Source of the DNA: Aegilops tauschii subsp. strangulata
Lineage: Eukaryota; Streptophyta; Magnoliopsida; Poales; Poaceae
Direction of reading: 5' to 3'
Length of the DNA stretch: 64,000 nt
Assembly: GCF_002575655.3 (NCBI RefSeq)
Contig: NC_053037.3
Coordinates: 49,674,242-49,738,241, forward strand
The position numbers and the translations under genes were made by a program. The notes beneath the pieces are model-generated. The model did no database searches and was not told the origin of the DNA. It saw only the letters and a list, made by a program, of their open reading frames with translations. Below, in pieces: positions 11,158-24,300 of the stretch (the first letter of the stretch is position 1; every line of letters begins with the position of its first letter).

Positions 11158-14100
11158 ATGGCCAAGCAAGTTTATGAATGCAATTGGGCTCCTTCTCGAG
11201 TAACCGAGGAACAGTTAAACAATCTTGTAAAAACGGGTGCTTTAGCCAAGAAAGTTGTTATCCACTGGAGGGTCCCTGGTCCGGAAAATCCTCCTACACC
11301 CAAGGATGGAGAGGTAGCCGTGTTCGCTGATCATCTCGGACGAGGTTTTAGCCCTCCCGGTTCAAAAAATTTCTGGGATGTACAGGGTAGTTTTCAACTG
11401 CGCCCTCAAGACATCGGTCCCAATTCTGTAACCAACATCTGCCACTTCCAAGTCTTTTGTGAGGTTTATCTGCAAGAGGAACCTTCAGTCGAACTGTTTA
11501 GGGATTTCTTTCACTTAAACCTTCGCACAGAGTTCTCAGATGGACCCAATACAAAATTGGGCGGAATGGCGGTTCAGAAAAGGAAGGAAGTCATCTTCCC
11601 TCATCCCGAACTCCACAGTCACCCCAAAGAGTGGAACTAGACTTGGTTTTACTCCATGGATACATCTCCACCTGACGAAAACCCCCTGCCGGGTTACCGC
11701 CCTGAACGCCTTAGCAACACACATCCATTTCCTCAAAGGTTGACGGCAAGAGAAAGGGCCAACTATGCTCCCCAATTATCAAAGCTTAGAGCCTTCATGG
11801 CGAACGGTTTGACAGGAGTTGATCTTGCTCATTGCTAGATAAGTTGAAGTATTCTACACTTAAGCCGGCGCTCCGGTTTGATGTGTGAGTACACGGGGAG
11901 TTTGAAGGATGCTCAGCGGCACATTGACATTCAACTTACAGACGAAGAAGTCACTTAGGCTGTAAAGAAAATACTGAACGAACCGGAGGCCGTCTGTGCC
12001 CAAACAGGACTACTCCCTTTCTGCACCTTCAACAAACCACCAGATGTAAGAAGAATATAATCTTTTGTATCTGAATTTGCTTCTGTCCTAATATTCTCTG
12101 AAAGTGTGATTATTTTCTGATAGGGTGATGATCCGTTCTGGAACAAAAAACCATCAAAAGACAAACCGGCGAAGCCGCAAGACAAACCGGTCAAGCCAGT
12201 TCGTCCAAAGACCAAGGTTGTTAAGAAACCTGCCAAGAGAAGGACCACTGCATCCTCCGATCTACCAGCTGATGACGATGTGGGTAATCCGGAACCAGAG
12301 GTAGAACTTGACTCTCTTGGTTCATTTTTCGTACATCTCATTGACAATGATTATTATCAGGACGACGCTGAAGGCAGTCATGCTGAGAACATAGAGGTAA
12401 CCATTTTTCCTCCGATTCAGATCCTCTGCCAACATCCAAAATCCATCAAGCAAACCGGAAAGTAAAATCTTCTCACCCTCGTGCTTATTTGGACCCAAAC
12501 TTTCTTTCGAAGACGCAGCAGCACGAGGCTCGCCGTACAATCCGGCACAATGGCCAGGTAGTTACCTCTGCTGGTTTACCGAACAGTCCGGTTCGGGAAC
12601 ACCGATCAGAGGTCTCTTATCCTATTGATACTTCATACCCCAAAGCAGGTTGTTTCCGCCAGCCTCTTAACCCGTCTGATTCAAATTATCAGGGTACTTC
12701 TCACTCATCTTCTGGCGAGTCATCGGCCACACAGCTTCCACCCCTCAAGACAGTTCCTGGGTGAGCTTATGCACGTGTCTTTATTCTTGATGTGTTATCT
12801 TTACATACTGTACTGACCCTCATGTCTATCTTTTCTCAGCGCCAAAACGAGACCCAGCAAGAAGGCTCGGTTAAGCAAACCGGCCGATGATAATGTAGCT
12901 GTTGAACCGGAAAAAAGCCAGATGTTGAAGAAACCGGCGCTGATGACATGCTTAACGATCCTCCGTCTCAAGACCATGATTTCCTTGCCGAACAAGTGCA
13001 AGTTGACAATACAAGCCATGCAGACCAGCCAAACAGCCCTGTCCGAATTGATGACAAACCGGTCAGTCCAGTTAAGGACACCGACAAACCGCCAACTCTA
13101 GTGAAGGCTACTGATGACCAAGACGATGACATTATGATTACTGGCACTGGCCACACCACTCCTGGCAATCCTGTCGCTTTGTCAAAGCATACTGCCAAGG
13201 ACGAGCTCTCTGCAATCGGCAAAGGCAAATGGAATGCCGATTTATCAAGCTACGCCCATCTCAATGCTCAAGAAATTCACTCTGGCTTCTTGAACCGTCT
13301 GTATACCAGCCGTGACTATGAAGCTAGCTTGGTAAACTTGATGAAGGAGCAATATGAGGTAACTACTATTTTCCTCTTTTGTCCAATTACAGCTTATCAA
13401 CTCCTAGTAGCCCCCAAGTGACGGTTTAGGATACCAATCTAAACCGGGACTTTTGTCATAACTTAATTTTGCATAATTAGCCTCCAGGGACCGGGTTACT
13501 TCTTTATGATGAACCGGTTCCTTAAAATTTACCGTACTGCTCTTTCACCGGTATAGCTCCCAAGGGCCGGTTTAATTTTATAAAGATGAACCGGGACTGT
13601 ATAGGAATTCCCATACCAACAGTTTTTTGAGCAAACACACATTAGCCCCCAAGTGCCAAGATTAATACTTGTATTGTGCTTGGGACTTGTAGAAATTTCT
13701 GATAAGGAGCAAATATGCATTAGCCCCCAAGTATCAAGGGCATAACTTGTTATGTGCTTGGTACTCCAAATGTGTACTGTCAACTCATTATGTATCTGTC
13801 TCTTTATAGGCTGAACTGAGCAAGAAGGAAAGCCAAACCGCTGATCTGCAAGAGAATATCAAGTCCCAACAGGCCGAAACTTCCAAAGCAAAAGATGAGC
13901 TGACGAGCGCCATAGCCGCTATGGAAAAGCTAAAGGAGAGCTTCGCCAAGGAGCGGGCGGATTGGAACACAGAGAAATCCGCTTTGCGGAAAAGAGCTGA
14001 AGACGCAGAAGCAGCTCTCAAACCGGTGGTGGACGAGCTGACTGGTGTAAAGCGGCAGATACATGCCATGACTGCTGCTGTGTTCGGTAAGCATCCGTGC

Positions 14101-14816
14101 TTTATACTTTGAACATATCTTCCCATGCGTTACCGGTTTACTGATGTTTGCAATGATGCAGGAACTCACATTAGTCATCTAGGCTCTGATGTTCAGAAGT
14201 AGCTGAAGGCTGCCTACACACTGATAGAACAACTGTATACCAGCACACAACGAATTATCTGCACCGCTTCTCACAATAAGCCGCCCCCGATGTTGATCAA
14301 GGATACCTTAGACAGGCTATCTATGCTGCCTGCCCGGATAGAAGAGTTGAAGAGGTCTGCTGCAAGGGCTGGCGCTCTGACCGCACTAACCCGGGCAAAA
14401 GCATGGGTGCCTAATCTTGATCCGACGGACGTGGCTAAAGGCTACCCAAGCTTAAAAGAAGACAGATCAGAGTTTGGCACTAAAGATCTCCGTGCCATAA
14501 ACCGAGAAGTACATCCACTGGCTTGTAACTTGCTGAAGAGGCTGATCTTTCATTTTACCAGGCGAGCTATGATACCAATAACAAGCGGGTTGCTGCACCA
14601 ACTCCTGAGACTCAATACCTGATCCCTCCAATCCGTAAGCACACTTATGCCCCTGACATTGAACTGTCCACCCTTATAAGCGACCAAGCTGTGTTCCAAG
14701 CTTTAACTGGGATTGACTGGACAACTGTTGACTTCCAGCCGCTGGGTAGAGACGAAGAAGATGAACCGGTGCAAGATGATCCGCAGCTGTCAGGTCAAGC
14801 TGTTCAGCGATCATAA
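11158..14816 (+). pseudogene. Antisense spliced gene of the Tat element (plant transposon-protein N-terminal domain plus coiled coil)
   Basis: It lies opposite to gag-pol, between integrase and 3' LTR. Exon 1 (11158-12045) starts MAKQVYECNWAPSRVTEEQL and has the look of the 'putative gypsy type transposon' (Transposase_28-like) domain found in antisense ORFs of grass Tat elements. Exon 2 (12124-12396) is Lys/Pro-rich then acidic. Later exons encode a clear coiled coil (about 13810-14086, AELSKKESQTADL onward) and a conserved tail ending at TAA 14814-14816. Lesions: in-frame stops at 11638-11640, 11836-11838, 11845-11847 and 11956-11958, a stop after DVQK near 14200, and an indel near 14530. 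Function is unknown. GT/AG introns and the coiled coil suggest it was once expressed from its own promoter, probably around 10360-11150. Confidence 0.7.
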
Positions 14817-15500
14817 TCCGGGGGCCGGTTTAATCTTCCACGCTGCAATGCTTATTAAAAACAATTATCCCTTTGGCACTGAAACGCCTTGTAATAGGCT
14901 AGTTAAAACACTTGGACTGCTATGCCTTCGTGCATATTTATCTGCAACTGATGCATGTTAATCCGCCATGCTTAAGATATGATGTTCATCATCCATAGCT
15001 ATTTATTCAAGCTGTTCCTGCAGATAAGAAGCTTAAAGCGCCCTGGCGGTTTACCACCGGGCGGGTCATGATACCCAAATATATATATGACCAGGGTTTA
15101 TAACCAAGGTTGTAAAAAAGATAACCAAATATGGAAATATATGATACCTGTGACCTTTAGGCATAGTGTTGGTGACCAACCTTGTAATGAGGGTAATAAC
15201 CCTAATTCGGAGTAAAAGTAACTCCTGTTATATGATGCCGGTTTACAATAAAACCGTTCCGGGTTGTGATAAACACCGGTTTATTCCATACTGGTGACTA
15301 TGAGTCAAAACCAGACCGGGCTGATAGTCTCCGGTTTATGACTTGATCATGTACTGACAACTTGTAGTTGACAGCCTAACCGGGTTGATAAACACCGGTT
15401 TAAAAACGTCACAAATCTTCTGAAAACAAAGAAAACTCAGCAAAAGGCAAATAAAAACCGTGGTAGTCGAGGCTTTTCACGGGCTGCCAGGCCCCAAATT
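14817..15500. other. Non-coding spacer of the Tat element
   Basis: No gene. The phrase AAACACCGGTTTA occurs repeatedly (near 15271 and 15388) together with other AACCGG words. It lies between the convergent ends of the antisense gene and the integrase. Confidence 0.5.
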
Positions 15501-15875
15501 CGATCAAGAGGTGTAGCTATGGTTCGGGTTCGACCAAGCCCCCAAGTGATGCTGTGGCATTACGCCGAGCAAGAGGTGTAGCTATGGTTCGGGTTCGACC
15601 AAGCCCCCAAGTGATGTTGTGGCATTACGCCGATCAAGAGGTGTAGCTATGGTTCGGGTTCGACCAAGCCCCCAAGTGATGTTGTGGCATTGTGCCGATC
15701 AAGAGGTGTAGCTATGGTTCGGATACGACCAAGCCCCCAAGTGATGCTGTGGCATTGCGCCGATCAAGAGGTGTACCTATGGTTCGGATACGACCAAGCC
15801 CCCAAGTGATGCTGTGGCATTGCGCCGATCAAGAGGTGTAGCTATGGTTCGGATACGACCAAGCCCCCAAGTGAT
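15501..15875 (+). repeat. 65-bp tandem repeat array in the retrotransposon 3' region
   Basis: Units start at 15501, 15566, 15631, 15696, 15761 and 15826, an exact 65-bp spacing. Five are full length and one is partial. Each holds AAGAGGTGTAGCTATGGTTC, then CGACCAAGCCCCCAAGTGAT, then GTGGCATT. Variation between units is a few substitutions (GGGTTCGACC versus GGATACGACC). Tat elements are known for tandem repeats in this region. It does not encode an open frame and has no spacers, so it is not a CRISPR. Confidence 0.95.
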
Positions 15876-16055
15876 CTAATATCAAGCTTTGAGAAGCTAA
15901 ATCAAGTGGTAAACCGGACGCCGCTTTGTAAGCTCCATGTAACCACACATGATGTAAGAAAACAACAGATACCCCGCTTTAGCTGAGGTTCCGGTTTATT
16001 ATATTGATCATAATATATACAATGTCATAATATGTACATAAGCAGAGCCTGTAGC

Positions 16056-17212
16056 TCAAGTATAGTAGGGCCGAAGATGAGCAATATTCCATGGCCGGTT
16101 GGTCTCCTCCTCCGATTTACGTGAGTCTTTGCGCTCTCGAACATCGATTAGGTAGTATGACCCGTTGTGCAGATTCTTGCTGACTACAAAATGTCCTTCC
16201 CAAGGGGGGGATAGCTTGTGCATATCCGTCTGATCCTGGATGAGTCGATGCACCAAATCTCCTTCTTGAAAGGTTCTGGTTCTAACCTGGCGGCTGTGAT
16301 AACGACGCAGATCTTGCTGATAAATCGCCGAACGGGCTGCCGCCATGTCACGCTCCTCATCTAACAGGTCAAGAGCTTCCTGCCGTGCCTTCTCGTTGTC
16401 AGCTTCTACATACGCCGCTACACGAGGTGAGTCATGACGGATGTCACTATGAAGAACCACTTTCGCTCCATAAACCATGAAGAACGGTGTGTATCCTGTC
16501 AATCTGTTGGGTGTGGTATTGATGCTCCATAACACTGAAGGTAGCTCCTCAACCCAACAACCCGGCGTCCGTTGCAAAGGAACCATAAGCCAGGGTTCGA
16601 TGCCTCTCAAGATCTCTTGATTGGCCCTCTCCGCTTGACCATTGGACCGGGGGTGAGCCACTGATGACACGTCAAGCCGGATGTGCTCACGTTGACAGAA
16701 CTCCTTCATGGCACCCTTTGACAGATTGGTACCATTGTCTGTTATAATGCTGTGTGGAAAGCCAAACCGGAAGATTACCTTTTTGATGAATTGAACCGCC
16801 GCGGCTGCGTCACACTTACTAACTGGCTCTGCCTCCACCCACTTCGTGAACTTATCAACCGCCACCAAAAGGTGGGTCTTCTTGTCCTTAGACCTCTTGA
16901 AAGGCCCAACCATATCCAGCCCCCAAGTTGCAAACGGCCAGGTGATTGGAATCACCCTCAATTCTTGAGCTGGTACATGAGCGCGCCTTGAGAATTTCTG
17001 ACAGCCATCACACGTTTTGACCAAGTCCTCGGCATCAGCATGAGCTGTCAACCAATAGAAACCGTGACGAAATTGGCCACCAAAGATTTTGAACCAGCGT
17101 GGTGACCACAATCTCCTTCGTGGATCTCACGCAAAATTTCACGGCCTTCCTCTAGAGACACACGGCGTTGAAACGCCCCTGTCACACTGCAATGATGTAA
17201 CTCTCCATTGAT
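16056..17212 (-). pseudogene. Integrase of the Tat gypsy element
   Basis: Role: integrates retrotransposon cDNA. The frame from 17111 down to 16056 shows CDGCQKF of the zinc-binding HHCC region, then the catalytic triad: D in TWGLDMVGPF, D in IITDNGTNL and E in SNGQAERANQEI. Exactly 35 residues lie between the last two. A GPY/F-like C-terminal part (WEGHFVVSKNLHNGSYYL) follows, ending LRPYYT-stop. The upstream part (17212 to about 17112, starting INGELHHCSV) is in another frame, so there is an indel near 17110. The 5' continuation of the same reading lies at 29395 beyond the LARD insertion. Confidence 0.9.
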
Positions 17213-17217
17213 AATAG

Positions 17218-20200
17218 TGTAACGCCCCGAGACCGACGCTCCAGACGGCTTCCATGTTTTTCGTTGTTGTCATGTGTTTTATTTTGTGTGTTGCATTCAT
17301 CATCGCATCATTTGCATTGCATCGGCACTTCGTTGCCGTCATGTTTTAAAAATTTGCATTCGATCGTAGTTGCCGCATTCCCCTTGTCTTCGTTGACCGT
17401 TCTGAGACCAACCGGATTTTCGATTCTCTCTTGTCTAACCGTTGGACCCTCTCTGCACAACCACCGACCCCCCTCGCGCGCGTCCGAAAGTTGTCCCGTA
17501 CCCGACCCGGTTTGTTGTTACCGTTGGATTCGGATCATCCCCAAACATCTACAAAACATCTCCGTTTTCTTTATTTGGACTTCCTAGCCTATTTTTCTCG
17601 TCCGCTCAATTTTAATCGGAGGGACCGAATTAGCACATACCCAAAAAACCATCTGCTATAAATAATGACCGAACCCTAATTTTTAGGGGAGCTGTCCCAT
17701 CAATCCCTCCCCACCGCCACTCCTCGTCCTCCTCGGGATCCCTCCCGATCCACCCATTCCACCAACCAAAGACTTCCCTGCTCGATCCCAAGGGGATCAC
17801 GAGCAGCTCATCCCCGCTGCCGACGAACCAGGCCGGACCTCGCGCCCCTGCCCTTTCTCTTCCTTTCTTCTTCCCGTGCCTCACATCTCTCTGTTTCCTC
17901 TCGTTCTCTCTCCCGCAGGAGCCCATGGCGAGCCTGACCGAGCCCCTCACATGGCACCCTCGCGCCCGAGCTCTTCATCAGCCCCGCGTCACCGGAGTCA
18001 AGCCACCGGCCGCCTGAGCCTTGTGCGCCTCTGCCTCGAGGACCTCCTCGTCCCCAAGCAGGACGCCATGGTCGGCCTCCTCTGTTCGTCCTCTGCCTCG
18101 TGCGCGACCCCGTCGGCCGGATCTGCTCGAGCTCGCCGTCCCCTGCGCCTCAAACTCCTCCTGCCGGAGCCGCAAGTCCCGTGCCTCTGCGTTATGCGCC
18201 GCCGTCTGCATCCCGCCTGAACGGATCGAGCGATCCTGCTCATCCCGCACGCCGCCAAGCCTGACCTCGCGGCTTTGTCCTGTTCGAGGGAATGAGCGAG
18301 CGGCTTGCCTCTGCTCCACCTCCCCCGTTTTCGGTCGCCATCTCCGGCGAGTGCAGACGCCAGTGTAGCCCCGCAGGTCGCCGTCTCCCTCCTCCCATCT
18401 TCCTTTTCCTCCCGCGTTCTCCCGTTGCATGGCTTATCTCTGTCTCTCTCCCGTGGTCAGGAGAACCCCGTCACCAGTACGCATGGGAGCCACCTCCTGC
18501 CGTCGCTCGGAGCTGGCGCCCCTTCGCCCGTCCTCGCCGGATTGAGCAGCCTCCGCGCCCCTGCCAAGCCCGCCTCCTCTCACCAAGCGCCGCCGCTGCC
18601 GGACGCCCCGCGGCGTCGACCTGCTCTCAGCGCCGGTGCTTCCTCTGCTTCGCTCGACTGGATGCAGCCGCTCGCCCCGTTGACCGCGCGAGCCCGTCAG
18701 CGCATCTCTGCCTCGCTGGCCAAGGCCCAGCCTGCTCCAGCTCCCCAACCGGCCTGCTACCTCCTCCACCGAACAGGCCAAGGCCTACTGGGTGAGGCCA
18801 CACCCCAGCGCCCCTGCTCTTGTTTTTTTCCTCTGTTGGGCTTCCTATTCACATTCGGCCCATGTGATGTTTTTTTTCAGGACCTGCGAATTTAGCTATT
18901 ATCCGAGGATTTACAGTATTGCAGAAAAACCCCTCATGGTCTTGCATTAATAATTAATTAACCGTGCATCTTTTGTAAATAATTTATATGTGAAAAATTC
19001 TTAGAATTTCATCTAGTTTCATAATATGCAACTTTCACCCATGTTAATATTGTTTAAATTGCTGTTTGATTTAATTTGCTCGTATGCCATGTTAAAATGA
19101 TTTAATTCATAACTAATTAACCGTAACTCGGATTTAAATAAACTATATATGTAACTTGCTTGGAAAAATGCCTAGTTTAACATGGTGCACTTCATTTTGC
19201 TGTTTAACAATACTAAAATTGCGTTTATGGCAGCACAGTACCAATCCCAATATATGGACATGAGGATTTTCCGGAATTGTTGTTGTTTGTTTCCGGCCTC
19301 ATTTAACTTGCTTAAATAGGTAGTTTCCTTATGCTTCACCTCTTGCCATGGTTAACAACATTTAACTTTGTTGGGTACATAATCGAGAGAGAACTAAATA
19401 ATTGATGTGGTGTTTCGTCAATATGCAACTCGTTGCATATTGAGCTCCACTTTATTTGTAGTGTTGTTTGTTGCACTTTGCCATGCCATGCCTCATTAAA
19501 CCGGACATGCATCATACTTGTTTGTGCATCATGCCATGTGTATGTGGTGGTTGTTTACTATGTTGTTTGTTTCTTTCCGGTTTGCTTCTCCCGTTAGCTT
19601 CGGTTTCGTTCCGGAGTTGTGAGGATTCGTTCGACTACATTCGTTTGTCTTCTTCATGGACTCGTTCTTCTTCCTAGCGGGATCTCAGGCAAGATGACCA
19701 CCCGTCGAAATCACTTCTATCTTTGCTTGCTAGTTGTTCGCTCTATTGCTATGCCGCGTTACCTACCACTTGCTATATCATGCCTCCCAAATTGCCATGA
19801 AACCACCTCTAACCTTTGCCATCCTTCCTAGCAAACCGTTGTTTGGCTATGTCACCGCTTTGCTCAGCCCCTTCTTATAGCGTTGCTAGTTGCAGGTGAG
19901 GATGAAGATTGCTCCATGTTGGATTATGTTTATGTTGGGATATCACAATAGCTCTTATTTAATTAATGCATCTATATACTTGGTAAAGGGTGGAAGGCTC
20001 GGCCTTATGCCTGGTATTTTGTTCCACTCTTGCCGCCCTAGTTTCTGTCTTACCGGTGTTATGTTCCTTGATTTTGCATTCCTTACGCAGTTGGGTGATT
20101 TATGGGACCCCCTTGACAGTTCGCTTTGAATAAAACTCCTCCAGCAAGGCCCAACCTTGGTTTTACCATTTGCTACCACCTATCCCCTTTTCCCTTGGGT

Positions 20201-21310
20201 TCTGCAGACTCAAGGGTCATCTTTATTTTAGACCCCCCGGGCTAGTGCTCCTTCGAGTGTTGGTCCGAACTGAATAGACTGCAGGGCCACCTCGTGGAAA
20301 CTCGAGGTCTGGTTTTACTCGTAGGATGTCTCATCCGGTGTTGCCCTGAGAACGAGATATGTGCAGCTCCTATCGGGATTTGTCGGCACATCGGGCGGCT
20401 TTGCTGGTCTTGTTTTACCATTGTCGAAATGTCTTGTAAACCGGGATTCCGAGACTGATCGGGTCTTCCTGGGAGAAGGTTTATCCTTCGTTGACCGTGA
20501 GAGCTTATAATGGGCTAAGTTGGGACACCCCTGCAGGGTATTATCTTTCGAAAGCCGTGCCTGCGGTTATGTGGCAGATGGGAATTTGTTAATATCCGGT
20601 TGTAGAGAACTTGACACCTGACCTTAATTAAAACGCATCAACCGCCTATGTAGCCGTGATGGTCTCTTCTTGGTGGAGTCCGGGAAGTGAACACGGTTTC
20701 TGGGTTTTGTTTGACGTAAGTAGGAGTTCAAGATCACTTCTTGATCATTGCTAGTTCACGACCGTTCCGTTGCTTCTCTTCTCGCTCTCACTTGCGTATG
20801 TTAGCCACCATATATGCTTAGTGCTTGCTGCAGCTCCACCTTATTACACCATCCTTTCCTATAAGCTTAAATAGTCTTGATCTCGCGGGTGTGAGATTGC
20901 TGAGTCCTCGTGACTCACAGATACTTCCAAACAGTTGCAGGTGCCGATGATACCAGTGCAGGTGACGCAACCGAACTCAAGTGGGAGCTCGATGAAGATC
21001 TTGTTTGTTGTGTTGTTTCTTTTCATTTTGATCAGTAGTGGTGCCCAGTTGGGACAATCAGGGATCTAGCAGTTGGGTTGTCTTCTTTTATTTTGGTTCC
21101 GTAGTCGGACCTATGTGTGTACTCTGAATGATGTATGAATTTATTATGTATTGTGTGAAGTGGCGATTGTAAGCCAACTCTTTATCCCATTCTTGTTCAT
21201 TACATGGGATTGTGTGAAGATGACCCTTCTTGCGACAAAACCACAATGCGGTTATGCCTCTAAGTCGTGCCTCGACACGTGGGAGATATAGCCGCATCGT
21301 GGGCGTTACA
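17218..21310 (+). repeat. Left (5') LTR of the LARD
   Basis: 4093 bp. A GC-rich stretch at about 17690-18800 follows a TATA-like CTATAAATAATG at 17653-17664 and could be the LTR promoter with its transcribed leader. The rest is AT-rich. Open frames of up to 196 aa in the GC-rich part are Pro/Ala/Ser-rich, occur on both strands and are not conserved between the two LTR copies; I do not call genes. Confidence 0.92.
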
Positions 21311-24300
21311 AGTTGGTAATCAGAGCCATCCCCGACTAAGGAGCCCCCTGCTTGATCGAATCGCTGGCGTTGTTGAGTCTAGAACAAAAATGTTTTGAGT
21401 CTTAGGATTATATATATCGGAGAGTAGGATTCTTTTTACTCCTCAGTCCCTTCGTCGCTCTGGTGAGGTCTCCTGACGTAGAAGTTTTGACTATTCCCTC
21501 CTCAAATTTCACTAAAAAAAAATTTAGGATCACACGGGTATCTTGGAATCGTTCCGATGGTTTTGTGACGAGAACATTGTTCTTGGTGCCTCCTGACATT
21601 TAGGGGTTGTGGCAGTGTCCCGGGGAGTTGAGCTCCGAGGTGTTGTCGTCACAATTTTATCCTTACAGTTCTGGAATACCTGAGTTTCGCCGACATCAAA
21701 ATCTCTTTTATGGAGTTGTTGGTGAGATCACCTCGACGCCACCCAGTACTGGGGCGGGAGTTCGGGAGTATTGCCATAACTTGTATAACGGATGTTTTTC
21801 GAAGGTTGAGGTAAACGATTTCCAGAGTTTTCTTGGTTATGTGTTGACGGATGGATACAGCTGGATCTAGGGATTGCTAGTTTGGGTGATATATTTTGTG
21901 TCCCCTGTATCCCCAACACCTGATTGCATAACCAGAAAGTTTCGGGAGTTTATAAGTGGGAATTCAAGTAGCTCCTAGGATATCCTTCCGACAGATGCAT
22001 GATTTGAGATTGGGGTTCGACGTCTAGTGGTCCGCCTTTCCACGGTTGGTTTTACAGTGGTCTCGTAGTGTCTTAAAGAGTCCTTGGCTATGCCGACTCG
22101 GGGAAGCTTCATATGTCATGTGCATTGCCTTGTACATGATGGTGCTGTACGATCGAGCCCGTGTGGGCCCCACCACGAAAACTTCGGACGAAATCTCTAT
22201 CATATGTTTGTTCCGGCTTATTTTGCAAGACAAATCCTTTGTTTTGTTTTGTTTTGTGGTATTCGAGTTGCTTCGAAGTCAAATGTGGATTCCATACTTT
22301 TCCTAAGCGGTGTTCTCATATTTCTATGTGGATGATAATCCTTCTTGATTATCGAGGTCGTCATGTTAATTCTTTTCCAACCGGCGTGCTTCTCTTCAAG
22401 TGGATCCGATCTTTTCAACATCCGCAAGATCAACTTAAGTCTCAACGGTGTTTGTTTCATCCGTCCCAAGTTGCCTTTGTTTTCCCACGCTCCCACCCTT
22501 TTTCTTCAAGGACTCAGATTTCTTAATCAAGTATCCTTTTTATTGATGCAAAGTCTCTTCATTCTTTTCTTTCAATGTTCTTATCTGGTGATTTTCCATG
22601 AAGATGCTCACGAAACATCAAGTTTATCATTCTTCTTTCTTTTCTTCTCCGGTGGACTAAATTCAAGCCTTCAATGTTGGTCACATTCCTTTCCTCGTTC
22701 CAAATGCTTTCTCATGCCGGTATATCTCTTAATCATTCCCCGCTTGCTATTCAATTGTTCCGGAGTGCTGAAGATATCTCTGAAGATTCGTGTTTCCACT
22801 CCGCATCAATTCTAACTATTTCAAGGTTGTTATCACATTCAAGCCATTTAATTCAACCCGTGCAATCTCCTTTTCAAGTAATCATTTCAACGGTGTTTCT
22901 TTTGAGTGGGCCCTAACCCACAGGTCTTTTTCCAGGATCTTACCTGACTCTTCTAATTTTTCCGGAGTTATTCTCTAATTCATTGCAAAGTTTGACGTAA
23001 GAATGAATTATCAGTCAAATGTCTTTCTCCAAGATCTTTCAAACTCTTTTCATTATTGGTTCAATCTTTCTAATTTTCATCCCGGAGTATCTCAACAATT
23101 CATGGTCGTGTTTCTCGTCATCATTCTCAACATTTGAAGACCGAAGAAGAATTTCTCCTAAATCTTGGTCCGTTCTCTTGAAGATTCATAGTTCTAGCTT
23201 ATGCCATCCTCTCATAATTGTTTTCGATTGTGAGAATTCTTTTCTTACCCATCCGGAGCATTTCAGAGTTGTTTTCAGTTTGATTCTCCGAAGGCCATCA
23301 TCTCAGAAGATTTCTTCGTTCTAAGTTTTCAGCTTCGTTCTTCAATTATTCTAAATTGATGTCTCTTCGTTCATCTCCATATTATTCCGGTGCATCGTCC
23401 AAGTATTCTCTAATCAATTCATGATCTCTTCGTTGCACTTGTATCTAAATTCTGTCAAGTATCTTTATTCGTTTTCTAATTCTTCTCAGTGAATTGTGCC
23501 TTTGCTACTTTCAATTTCAATTCTCGCGATGGTTCGTTCAAGATTTTCTCTCCCTTCGTTATCATATCAATTTATTCGTTGTTTCAATCCTACCGGTGGT
23601 TCGTTGAAGTCCTTCCCAAGTTTGCGCTATATTTCTTTTAATCCTTTCTACGAGAATAAGTAGTATGCCAAATCCATTGCTTGTTATCAATTTAATTGGT
23701 GAAGGATACGCGTAATGTAATTCTTATTCTTGTTTCATCCAAGTGTTTAATCCCTTCTTTTGGAGTTCGTTCATGATATCAAATTCTTGATTTCAATTGT
23801 TCATCTTTCTTTCCGGAGCTCCAAGTTATTTCAATTATATCATTTTAAAGCTTCATCTAATCATTGCAAGGCTTCTCCCGGAGTTCTTTTCAAGTTTCCA
23901 TTTCGTTTGATCATTCTTTTATTACCGGAGTTCTTCATCGGGGCTCTACATGGTGGCTCATCAAGGATTCGTTTCATTCTCCAATTGTTCTTCAAGATTT
24001 CTCTCGGAGTTAAGATCCGTCAAACTATACTCTAAAATAAACATGGTGTTCTACACATGTCTTGTTTTGTGGAGTCCAAGCATTCTTCATCTTGCATTCC
24101 GAAGTGCAATTCTTTCTCTCATATCTTTTGAGGTGGTGTTATGTCGTTCTTGACAATTTGAGTTCGCGTTTCATGGTTCACATGTTGTCAAGAATGAGAT
24201 ATTTTAAATCCACCAATCTCTTTGTTGGAGTTATCTTGGTATAGATTTCACTTAAAGCCTTCTCGAAGGAATGTTGCTAATTGTGGTGTCTATATATGAT

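Noticed and set aside
15501..15875. CRISPR-like regular array
   Set aside because: Units are head-to-tail 65-bp repeats with no unique spacers, inside a plant retrotransposon.
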